From: Saccharothrix sp. NRRL B-16348
GTDB taxonomy: Bacteria > Actinomycetota > Actinomycetes > Mycobacteriales > Pseudonocardiaceae
Assembly (NCBI RefSeq): GCF_001280085.1
Contig: NZ_LGED01000201.1
Span: 1-64,000 of the forward strand
Reading direction: 5' to 3'
DNA: 64,000 nt
In this document: positions 40,803 through 50,263 of the stretch, in pieces
Layout of the letters: each line of letters begins with the position of its first letter
How positions within the stretch are numbered: the first letter of the stretch is position 1
Position numbers and translations under genes: made by a program
Notes under the pieces: model-generated
Told to the model about the DNA's origin: nothing
Databases searched by the model: none
What the model saw: the letters and a program-made list of their open reading frames with translations, nothing else

Positions 40803-41301
40803 ATGTCCGGTGGGGGTTTCGTCGAGGTCACTCCCGTCGGTCGCGGCTCGAACCCGGTGTGGCGACTGATTAGCGTCGTCATCCTGGCCACCGGCCCGGT
40901 GATCGCGGCCTGCGGCTACTTCGACGGCGGCACCGAATCGCTCCAGCTGTACGTGGGTGGGGCCCTGTCACTGTTCCTGGTGCCGATCGGGATCGGCGCG
41001 TGGCGGGCCACCACCCGCGCCCAGCGGCGGCTGCTGAGGCTCGAAGCCGTGGGCCTGCCCGCGACGGGCGAGGTCGTCACGTCCCAGAGCGACGGCGGCG
41101 AGATGCCCAACGTGATCCTCACCGTGCGGATCAGCGGCCCCCACGTCCCACCGTTCGCCACCACCGTCACCACCCGCCCCGGCCCGGGCACCAAGCCCGG
41201 GAGCAGGCTGACGGTGCTGGTCGACCCCGGACGACGGCACGTTCCTGATCCGCGACTTCGACGACGCCGACTTCACCCCGGACCCGCGCGACGACGGGTG
41301 A
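40803..41301 (+). pseudogene. Frameshifted DUF3592-like membrane protein
   Basis: The intact part (MSGGGFVEVTPVGRGSNPVW...) has two membrane helices (LISVVILATGPVIAACGYF and LQLYVGGALSLFLVPIGIG) and the DUF3592-like LPATGEVV region. After LTVLVDP the frame changes. Removing one C from the CCCC at 41225-41228 restores a natural ending, DDGTFLIRDFDDADFTPDP, with a TGA at 41299. It is therefore a one-base insertion, either a real mutation or a sequencing error. Read without the correction, the frame runs on to 41417 in non-coding-like sequence. Confidence 0.7.
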
Positions 41302-41325
41302 CCTGGGTGTGCCGACGGCCGTCGT

Positions 41326-42231
41326 CTAGGTGTTCTGTCCTGTGGGGTTGGGGACGCGGGGGCGGTTGGTTGACCGTCGAGTGCGGTGTGGCCGCGGTGG
41401 TGGTTGTAGGTGTGTAGCCAGTTTCGACCTTGCCGTTGGTCTGGGAACGGTAGGGGCGGGTGCGTTTGTGGGTGGTGCCCGACTGGGCGAGGGAGTCGCG
41501 CCACAGGTGTGAGCGGTAGCAGGAGCCGTTGTCGGTCAATACCCGCTCGACCGCCACCCCTGCCGCCAGGAAGAACGCCTGTGCCCTGGTCCAACGCGGC
41601 CGTGGACCGTGCGGGCCGGTCCGGGTCGCGGTGGGCGGAGCTGTTGCGTCTATAGGTCTCCCGGCCGTGCACACGGTGGCCGCAGCCGTCGGGGATGTTG
41701 CCCAGCTTCTTGATGTCGACGTGGACCAGGTCGTCCGGTGCGGCGTGTTGGTAGCGGCGCACCGGCCCGGCGGTGGCCCGGTCCAGATGCGCTAGCCGGG
41801 CCAGACCGAAACGGCGCAGCACCCGGTGCACCGTGGAGGGATTCAAGTCGAGCAGGTAGGCGATGCGGGCCGGACCCCACCGGTGGCCAGGCGGACCTTG
41901 ACGATCCTGCGCTCGCACCGGGTGGGCAGGCGACGCGGGCTGTGACCTGCCTGCGGGTGCGGGTGGGGCTGCCGTCGGGATCGGGCACGACGGCCCAGGA
42001 GACGGGGACGGCTGGAACGGTCGCCCATGCCCGCCTGTCCCAGCCGCCGGTAACGCTCCGCCCAGCGGGCCGCGGTGGTCGGCGAGACCTGGAACCGCTC
42101 GGCGGCCCGCCGCAGCGGCCAGCCCTCGTCCACGACACACCTGGCAAGGCGTAGCCGCCCCAGCTTGGCCAGGGTGCGTAAGCGTGGGACACGAGGGCCT
42201 CCGTGGGCTCGGTGTAGACGTCGCAATCCAC
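41326..42231 (-). pseudogene. Decayed IS481-family transposase
   Basis: Pieces of an IS481 transposase lie in three minus-strand frames: HTH part LGRLRLARCVVDEGWPLRRAAERF and MGDRSSRPRLL (about 42000-42190), then GPARIAYLLDLNPSTVHRVLRRFGL and RRYQHAAPDDLVHVDIKKLGN (about 41700-41890), ERVLTDNGSCYRSHLWRDSL and RPYRSQTNGKVE (about 41440-41560), and HTYNHHRGHTALDGQP (about 41380-41410). At least three frameshifts and a missing segment with the first catalytic Asp show that it is inactive. No inverted repeats could be assigned. Confidence 0.85.
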
Positions 42232-42590
42232 ACCAGTCCTGGGGCCCTCCCTCGTTTCAGCATCATCCGGCTACATGTCGGACCGCCCACAACCTCCCAG
42301 GGCAGTACATCTATGACTCGGTGGGAGTTCTGCGAGTGTCTGACGCGGCGGACGGCGGCGGTGCCGGGGATGGGACCACCGATTGGCTGCGCCGGTAAGG
42401 GGATCCCGGTCGGCAACGGACCCTGCGCCCACGGCCGCGGCAACGAGCTGAACATGAAGGTGCCCCCTGGTGTGCTGGATCGTTTCATCGCCGGGCCATT
42501 GAGGCTGGGGTGGGTCGTGGGTCGGTCGTGGTGATTTCCAGGGGCGCGTGGTTGCGGTGGGAGGTAGCTCGGTCGTGTGGTGCAGGTGGG
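42232..42590. other. No convincing gene
   Basis: A 359-bp stretch between the IS481 remnant and the membrane-protein gene. Short open frames exist on both strands but none has a ribosome site, family match or coding-like composition. It may be further debris of mobile DNA. Confidence 0.6.
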
Positions 42591-43292
42591 TCAGCCCAGG
42601 GTGCTCACGTAGGCCAGGGCGCCCAGGGCGGGGATGGTGGTGAGGGTCAGGAGAACGGACTTGCGGCTGGGGCGGGGGCCGTCGAGCGCTTGGCGGAGGC
42701 CGGTCGGGAGGAAGGCGGCGCAGAGGCCCGCCACCGCGATGACCGACGTGATCTCGGTGCCCTTCAGCACGCCCAGCGGCAGCAGGCACATCGCGGCCAG
42801 GGCGGTGGCGCGGACCGGGCCCAGCACGCGGCTGCGGTAGGCCGCGAACGCCAGCACCAGCCAGCCGAACGGGATGGTGAACGAGAGGAAGCTGAACAGG
42901 TGTAAGTCCTGGTAGGACTGGCCGACGAGGTCGGTCGCGAACTCGGCTCCCTGCCGTCTCACCAAGCCGTGCGCGGCCTGGTCGACGCCGGCGTGGAACG
43001 TCCGTTCGAACAGACCCACCAGGACCAGCGCCGCCGCCCACGCCGCCAACACCGGGCGGGTGCTGCCGATCCGGTTGGCCAACGCGATCACCGCGGGGGC
43101 GAGCAGCACGGTGCCGGCGATCACCGAGGTGTGCGCCGCGGTCATCAGGGCAGGCTGCTCGGCGACGGCGGCCAACTGCTGCGGGAAGAAGTAGTGGAAC
43201 GGCCACCGCAGCAGCGTCCCCACTAGCAGCAGCAACGGGCCGAGGATCATCGCTCCGGCGCCGATCCACCGGCCGGGGAAGGTGTAGGTCAT
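42591..43292 (-). CDS. Hypothetical multi-spanning membrane protein
   Basis: A 233-residue membrane protein with six or seven hydrophobic segments (WIGAGAMILGPLLLLVGTLL, ALMTAAHTSVIAGTVLLAPA, VLAAWAAALVLVGLFERTF, FLSFTIPFGWLVLAFAAYR, LAAMCLLPLGVLKGTEIT, TTIPALGALAYVST). No family I can name with confidence. It stands alone on the minus strand with ATG at 43292. Confidence 0.7.
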   Translation of the reverse strand: MTYTFPGRWIGAGAMILGPLLLLVGTLLRWPFHYFFPQQLAAVAEQPALMTAAHTSVIAGTVLLAPAVIALANRIGSTRPVLAAWAAALVLVGLFERTFHAGVDQAAHGLVRRQGAEFATDLVGQSYQDLHLFSFLSFTIPFGWLVLAFAAYRSRVLGPVRATALAAMCLLPLGVLKGTEITSVIAVAGLCAAFLPTGLRQALDGPRPSRKSVLLTLTTIPALGALAYVSTLG

Positions 43293-43352
43293 GGGGTAGA
43301 CGTTCGCAGGGATGGGAGGGTGGCGGATCGGTCCAGGGTCCGGGGTTTGAGG

Positions 43353-44120
43353 TCAGACCACGGTCCTATGCCGCCGCACGAACGGGCGGTCGGCGGTCGG
43401 CACGTCGTCGATCGGCCCGGCCGCGCGCAGCACCACGTCGAGCGCCCGCGCCGGATCGGACATGTAGACCTGGCTGAACCACGCCATGTTCGCCTCCACC
43501 ACGACCACCGCCGCACGCGGGTCGTCCGGCGGACCGGTCAGCCCGACGTCCACCACGACCGCGCCGGGCAACCCGGGCAACGCGGCGGCGAACGAGCGCA
43601 CCCGCGCCGCCGACGCGCACGAGTCGAGCGGCGCCGGGTCCAACCGGCCCCACGTCGCGTACCTCGAGCCCGCGCGCACCTCCCCGTCCAGCACGAACAG
43701 CCGGAACTCGGCGGCGAACTCGACCACCTCGCTCACCAGCACCGCTGTGTCGCCCGGCAGGTCCGCAGGCAACTCGCCACCGTGGTCGTACACCCGAGCG
43801 GCGAAGCTCTTGCTCGCAGGCGGCTTCACGAACGCCCGCCCGGACCCGAGACGAGCCTCGGCCAGCGTCGTTGCACGGATCCGCCGGCCGACCAACTCCC
43901 ACGGCAGCCCGGGCAGCCAGTCGTCGGCCGGTTCGAGCAGGCCGAGGCCCAGCTCCGCGGCGACGCGATCGGCGAACAACGGCCCGCCGTAGTAGTGCAC
44001 CGGCCCCGCCGGAACGGCCGACACCGCGGACACGACGGCCAGCCCGCGATCGACCGCCGCACGCGCGAGCGGCCCGACCGTGGGCAACACCGGGGGAGGC
44101 ACGAACAAGGATCCGGTCAT
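43353..44120 (-). CDS. ATP-grasp domain protein (DUF4343-like)
   Basis: A 255-residue protein resembling ATP-grasp DUF4343 members: RAFVKPPASKSFAARVYDHGGEL for the nucleotide-binding lysine, VLVSEVVEFAAEFRLFVLDG, SRYATWGRLDPAPLDSC and VVVDVGLTG with VVVVEANMAWFSQVY near the C-terminus (metal-binding Asp/Asn). Such enzymes ligate an amine to a carboxylate using ATP; substrates are unknown. The ATG at 44120 is preferred over the GTG at 44129. Divergent from a GNAT gene. Confidence 0.8.
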   Translation of the reverse strand: MTGSLFVPPPVLPTVGPLARAAVDRGLAVVSAVSAVPAGPVHYYGGPLFADRVAAELGLGLLEPADDWLPGLPWELVGRRIRATTLAEARLGSGRAFVKPPASKSFAARVYDHGGELPADLPGDTAVLVSEVVEFAAEFRLFVLDGEVRAGSRYATWGRLDPAPLDSCASAARVRSFAAALPGLPGAVVVDVGLTGPPDDPRAAVVVVEANMAWFSQVYMSDPARALDVVLRAAGPIDDVPTADRPFVRRHRTVV

Positions 44121-44229
44121 GGTGCGCACATCGTGCGGAACACCAGGCCGGGCCGTCGAACGATTACTTGCCCACGGCGACGGATGTGCGCCACCAACGC
44201 GGGCCCGAGCGGCTCCGTACGCTTCGCTC

Positions 44230-44622
44230 GTGATCGACTACGAGTGGCGTGGCCCGTTCGAGAACCCCGAGGTCAACGCACTGCACGCGGAGGGCTTCGA
44301 CCACCGGGTCCTGGACGACGACTGGTGGGGCCAAGTCACGCGGCACAGCCTGGGCTGGGTCACCGCACGCCGCGACGGCGCCCTGGTCGGGTTCGTCAAC
44401 GTCGCCTGGGACGGCTCGATCCACGCGTTCATCCTCGACACCCTCGTCACCGGCGCCGAGCGCCGTCAGGGCGTCGGACGGCAACTCGTCGCCACGGCCG
44501 CGGACCGCGCGCGAGCCGCCGGCTGCGAATGGCTGCACGTCGACTTCGACGACGACCTGGAGCCGTTCTACCTCGAGAGCTGCGGTTTCCGGCCGACCAA
44601 AGCCGGCCTCATCGCCCTGTGA
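44230..44622 (+). CDS. GNAT-family N-acetyltransferase
   Basis: A 130-residue acetyltransferase: LVGFVNVAWDGSIHAFILDTLV (beta-sheet core) and VTGAERRQGVGRQLVATAADRA, the acetyl-CoA pyrophosphate loop (RRQGVG), ending with LEPFYLESCGFRPTKAGLIAL. The substrate amine is unknown. GTG start at 44230; an upstream open stretch has no coding character. Confidence 0.9.
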   Translation: MIDYEWRGPFENPEVNALHAEGFDHRVLDDDWWGQVTRHSLGWVTARRDGALVGFVNVAWDGSIHAFILDTLVTGAERRQGVGRQLVATAADRARAAGCEWLHVDFDDDLEPFYLESCGFRPTKAGLIAL

Positions 44623-44639
44623 ACGACCGGGGTGACCGC

Positions 44640-44664
44640 GTGTAGCTCGCCCCTGCACGGGTAG
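44640..44664 (+). promoter_or_regulatory. SigB-like promoter of the catalase gene
   Basis: GTGT (44640-44643), 15 bases, GGGTAG (44659-44664) matches the Streptomyces SigB-type pattern GNNT-N14-16-GGGTAC/T except for the last base. It is 31 bases before the catalase start, which has its own GAGGAGG ribosome site. Confidence 0.55.
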
Positions 44665-44695
44665 TCGGCGTGAGACTGCCGACGAGGAGGAGCAC

Positions 44696-46966
44696 GTGGA
44701 CGCGTTCAAGCCGGCCAAGGTCGTGAAGGAAGCCCTCGACAAGGCCGTGGAGAAGGTCGCCGACCTGGTCACGCCGCCGATCCCGGGCACGCCGGGCAGC
44801 GCGCCGCCCCCGCTCGACCCGCCGAACGAGCCGCAGGGGCCGCTGCCGCGCAAGCCGGACCAGGCATCACCCCAGACGCGGACCGCGACCGGTGCGGAGA
44901 CCGGCGCCGCGGCGGACGCGCGGGAGCAGCAGGGCGAGTACCTGACCACGTCGACGGGCGTGCGCCTGTACGACACCGACCACTCGCTCAAGGCCGGCGC
45001 GCGCGGCCCGACCCTGCTGCAGGACCACCACCTGCGCGAGAAGATCACCCATTTCGACCACGAACGCATTCCCGAACGGGTGGTTCACGCGCGGGGCGCC
45101 GCGGTGCACGGTGTCTTCGTCGGCTACGGCAATGCCACGAACGTGTGCAAAGCCGGGTTCCTGGCCGAAGGCGTGACCACCCCGGTGTTCACCCGGTTCT
45201 CCACGGTCGTGGGTTCACGCGGCTCGGCGGACACGGTGCGTGACACGCGTGGTTTCGCCACGAAGTTCTACACCGACGAGGGCACGTTCGACCTGGTGGG
45301 CAACAACATCCCGGTGTTCTTCATCCAGGACGGCATCAAGTTCCCGGACATCATCCACGCCGCCAAGCCGCACCCGGACCGCGAGATCCCGCAGGCGCAG
45401 AGCGCGCACGACACGTTCTGGGACTTCGTGTCCACCCACACCGAGGCCACCCACCACGTGATGTGGCAGATGTCCGACCGCGCTGTGCCGCGGTCCTTCC
45501 GGATGATGGAGGGCTTCGGCGTCCACACGTTCCGGCTGGTCAACGCGGAGGGGAAGACGTCGCTGGCCAAGTTCCACTGGAAGCCGAAGCTGGGCGTGCA
45601 CTCCCTGCTGTGGGAGGAGGCGCAGCTGATCGCGGGCGTCGACCCCGACTTCCACCGGCGCGACCTGTTCGACGCGATCGAGTCGGGCGCGTTCCCTCAG
45701 TGGGAGCTGGGCCTGCAGGTCTTCCCGGACACCCCCGAGCAGACCTTCGAGGGCATCGACCTGCTCGACCCGACGAAGATCGTGCCGGAGGAGCTGGCGC
45801 CGGTGCAGCGGGTCGGCATGCTCACGCTCAACCGCAACACCACCAACTTCTTCGCCGAGACCGAGCAGGTCGCCTTCCACGTCGGCCACCTGCCGCCGGG
45901 CATCGACGTGACCGACGACCCGCTGCTGCACGCGCGCCTGTTCTCCTACATCGACACGCAGCTCAGCAGGCTCGGCGGGCCCAACTTCAACCAGCTCCCG
46001 ATCAACCGGCCGCACGCGCCGGTCAACGACATGCTGCGCGACGGGTTCCACCAGCACGCCGTGCACAGCGGCGCGGCGCCGTACAAGCCGAACACGCTGG
46101 ACGGCGCCTGCCCGTTCATGGCGGGCGTGGACACCGGCGCGTACGTGGAGGTCCCGCAGCCGGTGGTGGACGCGGTCAAGGAGCGCCGCGCGCCCGCGTC
46201 GTTCGCCGACCACTTCACCCAGCCGCGGCTGTTCTACCGGAGCCTGAGCCCGGTGGAGCGGGAGCACCTGGTCCGGGCGTTCACGTTCGAGCTGGGCAAG
46301 TGCTACGAGCAGGCCATCCGGGAACGCGAGCTGCGCGTGCTCGCCAACGTGGACGCCGAGCTGTGCGCCCTGGTGGCCGCCGGCCTCGGGCTGCCCGCGC
46401 CGGAGGCCGTGAAGCCCGCCGCCGAGGTCGCGCCGAGCCCGGCGTTGTCGCAGGTCGGACAGGTGTGGCCGGCGGACGGTCGGCTGATCGGCATCGTCGT
46501 GGACGCGGACGACCCGGCGAGCCTCGACGGGCTGCACGCCCTGCGCCAGACGATCAGCGCGGGCGGCATGGTCCCGCTGGTCGTCGCCGCACGCGGCGGC
46601 GAGTTGGCGGACGGACTGGTGGCGCAGCGGACGTTCCTCACCGCCCGCTCGGTCGAGTTCGACGCGGTGCTGCTGGCCGCCGCGCCGCCGCCCGCACCGG
46701 ACGCGGTGCCGAGCCGTGACGCCAAGGCGGGCGCGCCGGCCGCGACCGTGGACCCGCGCGTGGTGCTGCTGGTCCAGGAGTGCTACCGGCACGCCAAGGC
46801 GATCGGCGCGTGGGGCGCGGGCCGGACCGCGCTGCTGGAGGCCGGGTGCGAGGCCGACGACCTCGGCGTCGTCGTCGGCGACGACCCGGCGGGCGTGGTC
46901 GGGCAGGTCGTGGAGCTGCTCGGCACGCACCGGGTGTGGGACCGGTTCCCCGCGACGGTCGCCTGA
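44696..46966 (+). CDS. katE: Large-subunit clade 2 catalase
   Basis: A 756-residue HPII-type monofunctional catalase. After an 80-residue N-terminal extension come the distal His in RVVHARGAAVHGVF, VFTRFSTVVGSRGSADT, the distal Asn in FDLVGNNIPVFFIQDGIKFPD, and the heme-ligand Tyr region RLFSYIDTQLSRLGGPNFNQ. The C-terminal domain (about residues 590-756, LIGIVVDADDPASLDGLHAL) has the flavodoxin-like fold of large catalases. It disproportionates hydrogen peroxide in the cytosol. Transcribed toward the response regulator, with only 3 bases between the stops. Confidence 0.95.
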   Translation: MDAFKPAKVVKEALDKAVEKVADLVTPPIPGTPGSAPPPLDPPNEPQGPLPRKPDQASPQTRTATGAETGAAADAREQQGEYLTTSTGVRLYDTDHSLKAGARGPTLLQDHHLREKITHFDHERIPERVVHARGAAVHGVFVGYGNATNVCKAGFLAEGVTTPVFTRFSTVVGSRGSADTVRDTRGFATKFYTDEGTFDLVGNNIPVFFIQDGIKFPDIIHAAKPHPDREIPQAQSAHDTFWDFVSTHTEATHHVMWQMSDRAVPRSFRMMEGFGVHTFRLVNAEGKTSLAKFHWKPKLGVHSLLWEEAQLIAGVDPDFHRRDLFDAIESGAFPQWELGLQVFPDTPEQTFEGIDLLDPTKIVPEELAPVQRVGMLTLNRNTTNFFAETEQVAFHVGHLPPGIDVTDDPLLHARLFSYIDTQLSRLGGPNFNQLPINRPHAPVNDMLRDGFHQHAVHSGAAPYKPNTLDGACPFMAGVDTGAYVEVPQPVVDAVKERRAPASFADHFTQPRLFYRSLSPVEREHLVRAFTFELGKCYEQAIRERELRVLANVDAELCALVAAGLGLPAPEAVKPAAEVAPSPALSQVGQVWPADGRLIGIVVDADDPASLDGLHALRQTISAGGMVPLVVAARGGELADGLVAQRTFLTARSVEFDAVLLAAAPPPAPDAVPSRDAKAGAPAATVDPRVVLLVQECYRHAKAIGAWGAGRTALLEAGCEADDLGVVVGDDPAGVVGQVVELLGTHRVWDRFPATVA

Positions 46967-46969
46967 CGG

Positions 46970-47659
46970 TCACGTCCCGATCCGGTAGCCGGCGCCGCGG
47001 ACGGTGACGATCAGCGCCGGGTCGTCCGGATCGCGCTCGACCTTGCGGCGCAGCCGGCGGATGTGGACGTCGAGCAGGCGCGTGTCGCCGAAGTAGTCGG
47101 AGGCCCAGACCCGGCGCACGAGCTGTTCGCGGGTGACGATCCGCCCGGCCGCGCCGGCGAGCTCGACGAGGAGCCGGAACTCGGTGCCGGTGAGGTGGAT
47201 GCGCACGCCGTCGCGGTGGACGGTGCCGGTGTCGGTGCGGATGTCGAGGTCGCCGCAGCGCAGCACCTCGCCGCCCCGCAGTGCCTCGCCGCCCCGACCG
47301 GCACGTCTGAGCAGCGCCCGGATGCGGGCCGCGAGCACACCGGCGACCAGCGGCTTGGTCACGTAGTCGTCCGCGCCCGCCTCCAACCCGGCGATCACGT
47401 CGGCCGCGTCGGCACGCGCGGTCACGATGATGATCGGCAGGTCGCCGCGCGCTCTGAGGGTGCGGCAGACGTCCAGCCCGTTGACACCGGGCAGGACCAG
47501 GTCCAGCAGCACCACGTCGAACCGGCCCGTCGACAGGAGGTCCAACGCGTCCTCCCCGGACGCGGCGCCGGTGACGGCGAAACCCTCGTCGCCGAGCGCG
47601 AAGCCGAGGGTCTGCCTGACGCGTTCGTCGTCTTCGACCAGCAGCACAGAGAAGTCCAT
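46970..47659 (-). CDS. OmpR-family response regulator (orphan, CseB-like)
   Basis: A 229-residue regulator: receiver domain 1-120 with acidic pocket VEDDER, phospho-Asp in VVLLDLVLPG (about residue 53), Thr/Ser in IIIVTARAD and Lys in YVTKPL; OmpR winged helix 130-229 (LTGTEFRLLVELAGAAGRIV, RLLDVHIRRLRRKVE). It resembles CseB of Streptomyces, which senses envelope stress with CseC, but no histidine kinase gene is adjacent here. Confidence 0.93.
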   Translation of the reverse strand: MDFSVLLVEDDERVRQTLGFALGDEGFAVTGAASGEDALDLLSTGRFDVVLLDLVLPGVNGLDVCRTLRARGDLPIIIVTARADAADVIAGLEAGADDYVTKPLVAGVLAARIRALLRRAGRGGEALRGGEVLRCGDLDIRTDTGTVHRDGVRIHLTGTEFRLLVELAGAAGRIVTREQLVRRVWASDYFGDTRLLDVHIRRLRRKVERDPDDPALIVTVRGAGYRIGT

Positions 47660-47717
47660 GGCGCCGGCGATCCTCCCAACCAGCCGCCACCCCGTCCGGA
47701 ACGGGGTCCGCAGGACG

Positions 47718-47751
47718 CCGACCGGCCGCGGACGGCACCGCGGCCGGTCGG
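47718..47751 (-). terminator. 14-bp stem terminator
   Basis: CCGACCGGCCGCGG (47718-47731) pairs perfectly with CCGCGGCCGGTCGG (47738-47751) around a 6-base loop, 41 bases after the sugar-dehydrogenase stop on the minus strand. Confidence 0.8.
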
Positions 47752-47791
47752 TGCGGATCAGGCGCGGCTCAGCGCGTGAACCGGCCGTGCG

Positions 47792-50080
47792 TCAGCAGAT
47801 CAGGCACAACGAGTACGTCGCGTGGTACGTCGAGGCGTTCGCCGGCGCGATGATGTTGTGCGTCTGCGCGCCACCGTCGGACCAGCTGCCGTACCGGTAG
47901 CGCAGACCGAGCGGTCCGCTCTGCGGGCTCGGCGCGCTGAGCGAGTTGTTCGACCCGGCGATCACTGTCCGGGTGAACGGCGTGGTCGACGCCGTGCCGC
48001 CGACGCTCAACCGCAAACCGCTCGGGCTCGACGTGAACGTCAGCGCGACCGTCCGCGGGTCGAGCCTCGTCGTGGTGCTCTTGCCGCGCCCCGACGAGTC
48101 CGTGGCGGTCAGCGTCAGGTCGAGGTACGACGGGTACTCGTGGTCGGGCGCGATGAACGAGCCCGACGCCACGCCCGCCCAGCGCTGCACCACGTGCTCG
48201 TGGCACGAGCCGCCGGTCGCGCAGTGCTGGATGCTCAGCTTCCAGCTCAACGCGGACGCGGCCAGCGCGCCGTCCTGCGGGTCGGTGGCGTGCCCGGAGA
48301 ACGGCACGTTCTGCCCCACCGACCAGGTCAACGGCGCGGTCGGCGTGTCGATCACCGGCACGGGGTCCTCCGCGTTCGCGGTGCCGACCGTGACGGTGAT
48401 CGAGGTGGTGCCCGACGCGCCGGACTGGTCGGTCACCCTGAGACCGACGGTGACCGTGCCTTGGGCGGTGTAGGTGCGCGTCGGCGTGACGGAGGTGGAG
48501 TCGTCGTACTGGCCGTCGCCGTCGAGGTCCCACGCGTGGCTCAGCGTGTCACCGGCATCCGGGTCGGTCGAGCCCGCGCCGCTGAACTGCACGGCCAGCG
48601 GCGCGGGCCCGGACTGCGGGGTGGCCGTGGCGACGGCGGTCGGCGCCCGGTTGCCGGTCGGGTAGCCGACCCGGCGCAGCTGGCCCGCGCCCAACGCGAG
48701 GTAGAACAGGTCGCCGCCGGGGCCGGTGGTGATCTGCACCGGGACGTTCACCCCGGTCACGAACGGCACCAGCTTGGCCGGGTCCGGCTGGCCCGCGGTG
48801 GTCTGCATGGCCCAGATGCAGCCGCGCGAGCTGTCGGCGAAGAACAGCGCGCCGTCGTAGGCGGGCGGGTAGTTGCTCGTGGACTCGAACGCGATGCCGG
48901 AGATCGACGAGCCGCCGGTCGGGCACGGGTCGGTCGCCACGACCTTCGCCGAGTGGTTGTAGGCGTAGTACGGCGTGGTCTGGCCCGCTCCCGTGTACAG
49001 CGACTCGCACAGGGTCAGGTTCGCGCCGTCGTACCCGCCTTGGCGGGCGGAACCCTCGTAGCACGGCCAGCCGAAGTTCTCCGCCGTCGCGTCGTTCACG
49101 TCGGCGATCCGGTTGACCTCCTCCCAGGTGTTCCAGCCGACGTCGCCGGCCCACAGCTCGTCGGTGCCGGGCCGGAAGGCGAAGCGGAACTGGTTGCGCA
49201 GGCCGTGGGCGATGACGCGCCTGGCGTTGGCGTCGGCGTTGCCCGCGAACGGGTTGCCGGCCAGGCCCGCGCCCGTGTCGGGGTCGATGCGGACGATCGT
49301 GCCGTCGAGGCTCACCGGCTCGCCCGCCGGGCGGCGGATCGACTGGGCGCGCAGGGCGCCGCCCCGTGCGGTCGGCGCGGTGAGGTTCGTGCCCGCGGGC
49401 GACGGCGGGTCGGCGCACGGGTTGCCGACCTGGCCGTAGTCGGTGAAGTTGAAGCTCGCGCCGTCACCGCCGCCGACGTACAGGCCGCCGTCGGGGCCGA
49501 AGACGACCGTGCCGAGGGAGTGGCTCGGGTACTGCTGGCACCAGTCGGTGACCAGCGGTTGCTCGGCGGTCATCGTGCCGCCGGCGCCCATGGTCAGCTT
49601 GGACACCCGGCCGGTGACCACGCAGCCCTGGTCGGTGGCGCCGGGCGGGGTCGGGCACTGGTCGCCCCAGCGCGGGTGCGTGCCGCCGGGCACGGCGTCG
49701 TAGCTGTAGGCGACGTAGACGTACGGGCGGGTGGGGAACTGGGGGTCGACGGTGAGGCCGAGCAGGCCGCGGTCCCAGAAGTCCTGCGTCTGCGGGCGGA
49801 GGTCGGCGAACACGGTCGCGGTGGTGTCGGCGAGCGAGTCGAAGACCTTGACCAGGCCGCTCTTCTCGGCGATGAACACGCGGCCGTCGGGCGCGAACGA
49901 GACGGCGGTGGGGCTGGCGAGGCCACCGATGGCGAGGGTGTCGGTGAAGCCGGTCGGCACGGCGGCGGAGGCCGTCGGCGGGAGTGCCACCGTGGCGGCG
50001 GCGACCACGAGGGCCGCGACGGCCACGGCGGTCACGCGTCTCGAACGCGACGGAAGTTGTGCGCGGCGTAGTAACAGCAT
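47792..50080 (-). CDS. Secreted PQQ-type sugar (sorbosone) dehydrogenase with PKD domain
   Basis: A 762-residue secreted protein: signal peptide (about residues 1-40, VTAVAVAALVVAAATVALPPTASA), a six-bladed glucose/sorbosone dehydrogenase propeller (about 45-450; ASPTAVSFAPDGRVFIAEK, DRGLLGLTVDPQFPTRPYVY, HSLGTVVFGPDGGLYVGGGD, DGTIVRIDPDTGAG, RVIAHGLRNQFRFAFRPG), a PKD domain (about 460-545, AVQFSGAGSTDPDAGDTLSHAW) and a C-terminal beta-sandwich region. Whether it binds PQQ is unproven. Start at 50080 is set by the signal peptide. Confidence 0.88.
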   Translation of the reverse strand: MLLLRRAQLPSRSRRVTAVAVAALVVAAATVALPPTASAAVPTGFTDTLAIGGLASPTAVSFAPDGRVFIAEKSGLVKVFDSLADTTATVFADLRPQTQDFWDRGLLGLTVDPQFPTRPYVYVAYSYDAVPGGTHPRWGDQCPTPPGATDQGCVVTGRVSKLTMGAGGTMTAEQPLVTDWCQQYPSHSLGTVVFGPDGGLYVGGGDGASFNFTDYGQVGNPCADPPSPAGTNLTAPTARGGALRAQSIRRPAGEPVSLDGTIVRIDPDTGAGLAGNPFAGNADANARRVIAHGLRNQFRFAFRPGTDELWAGDVGWNTWEEVNRIADVNDATAENFGWPCYEGSARQGGYDGANLTLCESLYTGAGQTTPYYAYNHSAKVVATDPCPTGGSSISGIAFESTSNYPPAYDGALFFADSSRGCIWAMQTTAGQPDPAKLVPFVTGVNVPVQITTGPGGDLFYLALGAGQLRRVGYPTGNRAPTAVATATPQSGPAPLAVQFSGAGSTDPDAGDTLSHAWDLDGDGQYDDSTSVTPTRTYTAQGTVTVGLRVTDQSGASGTTSITVTVGTANAEDPVPVIDTPTAPLTWSVGQNVPFSGHATDPQDGALAASALSWKLSIQHCATGGSCHEHVVQRWAGVASGSFIAPDHEYPSYLDLTLTATDSSGRGKSTTTRLDPRTVALTFTSSPSGLRLSVGGTASTTPFTRTVIAGSNNSLSAPSPQSGPLGLRYRYGSWSDGGAQTHNIIAPANASTYHATYSLCLIC

Positions 50081-50263
50081 GGTCCGATTCGTTCCCTTCG
50101 TGACACTTGTGAGTGAGCACGGAAGGGTGACACGCAAGCTGTGGTTACGCACTGCTTTGGCGGGCCGGTATCGGGCTACCGCGTGGTCTCATCCGAGAGG
50201 ACTATCGGTTGCCCCGATAAATCGGCTCAGCGCTGGTCTGTCCGGCGGGCGTGCGCTCGGCGT

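Noticed and set aside
42184..42534. Possible 116-residue protein in the gap after the IS481 remnant
   Set aside because: No ribosome site, no family and no homologous pattern; likely chance.
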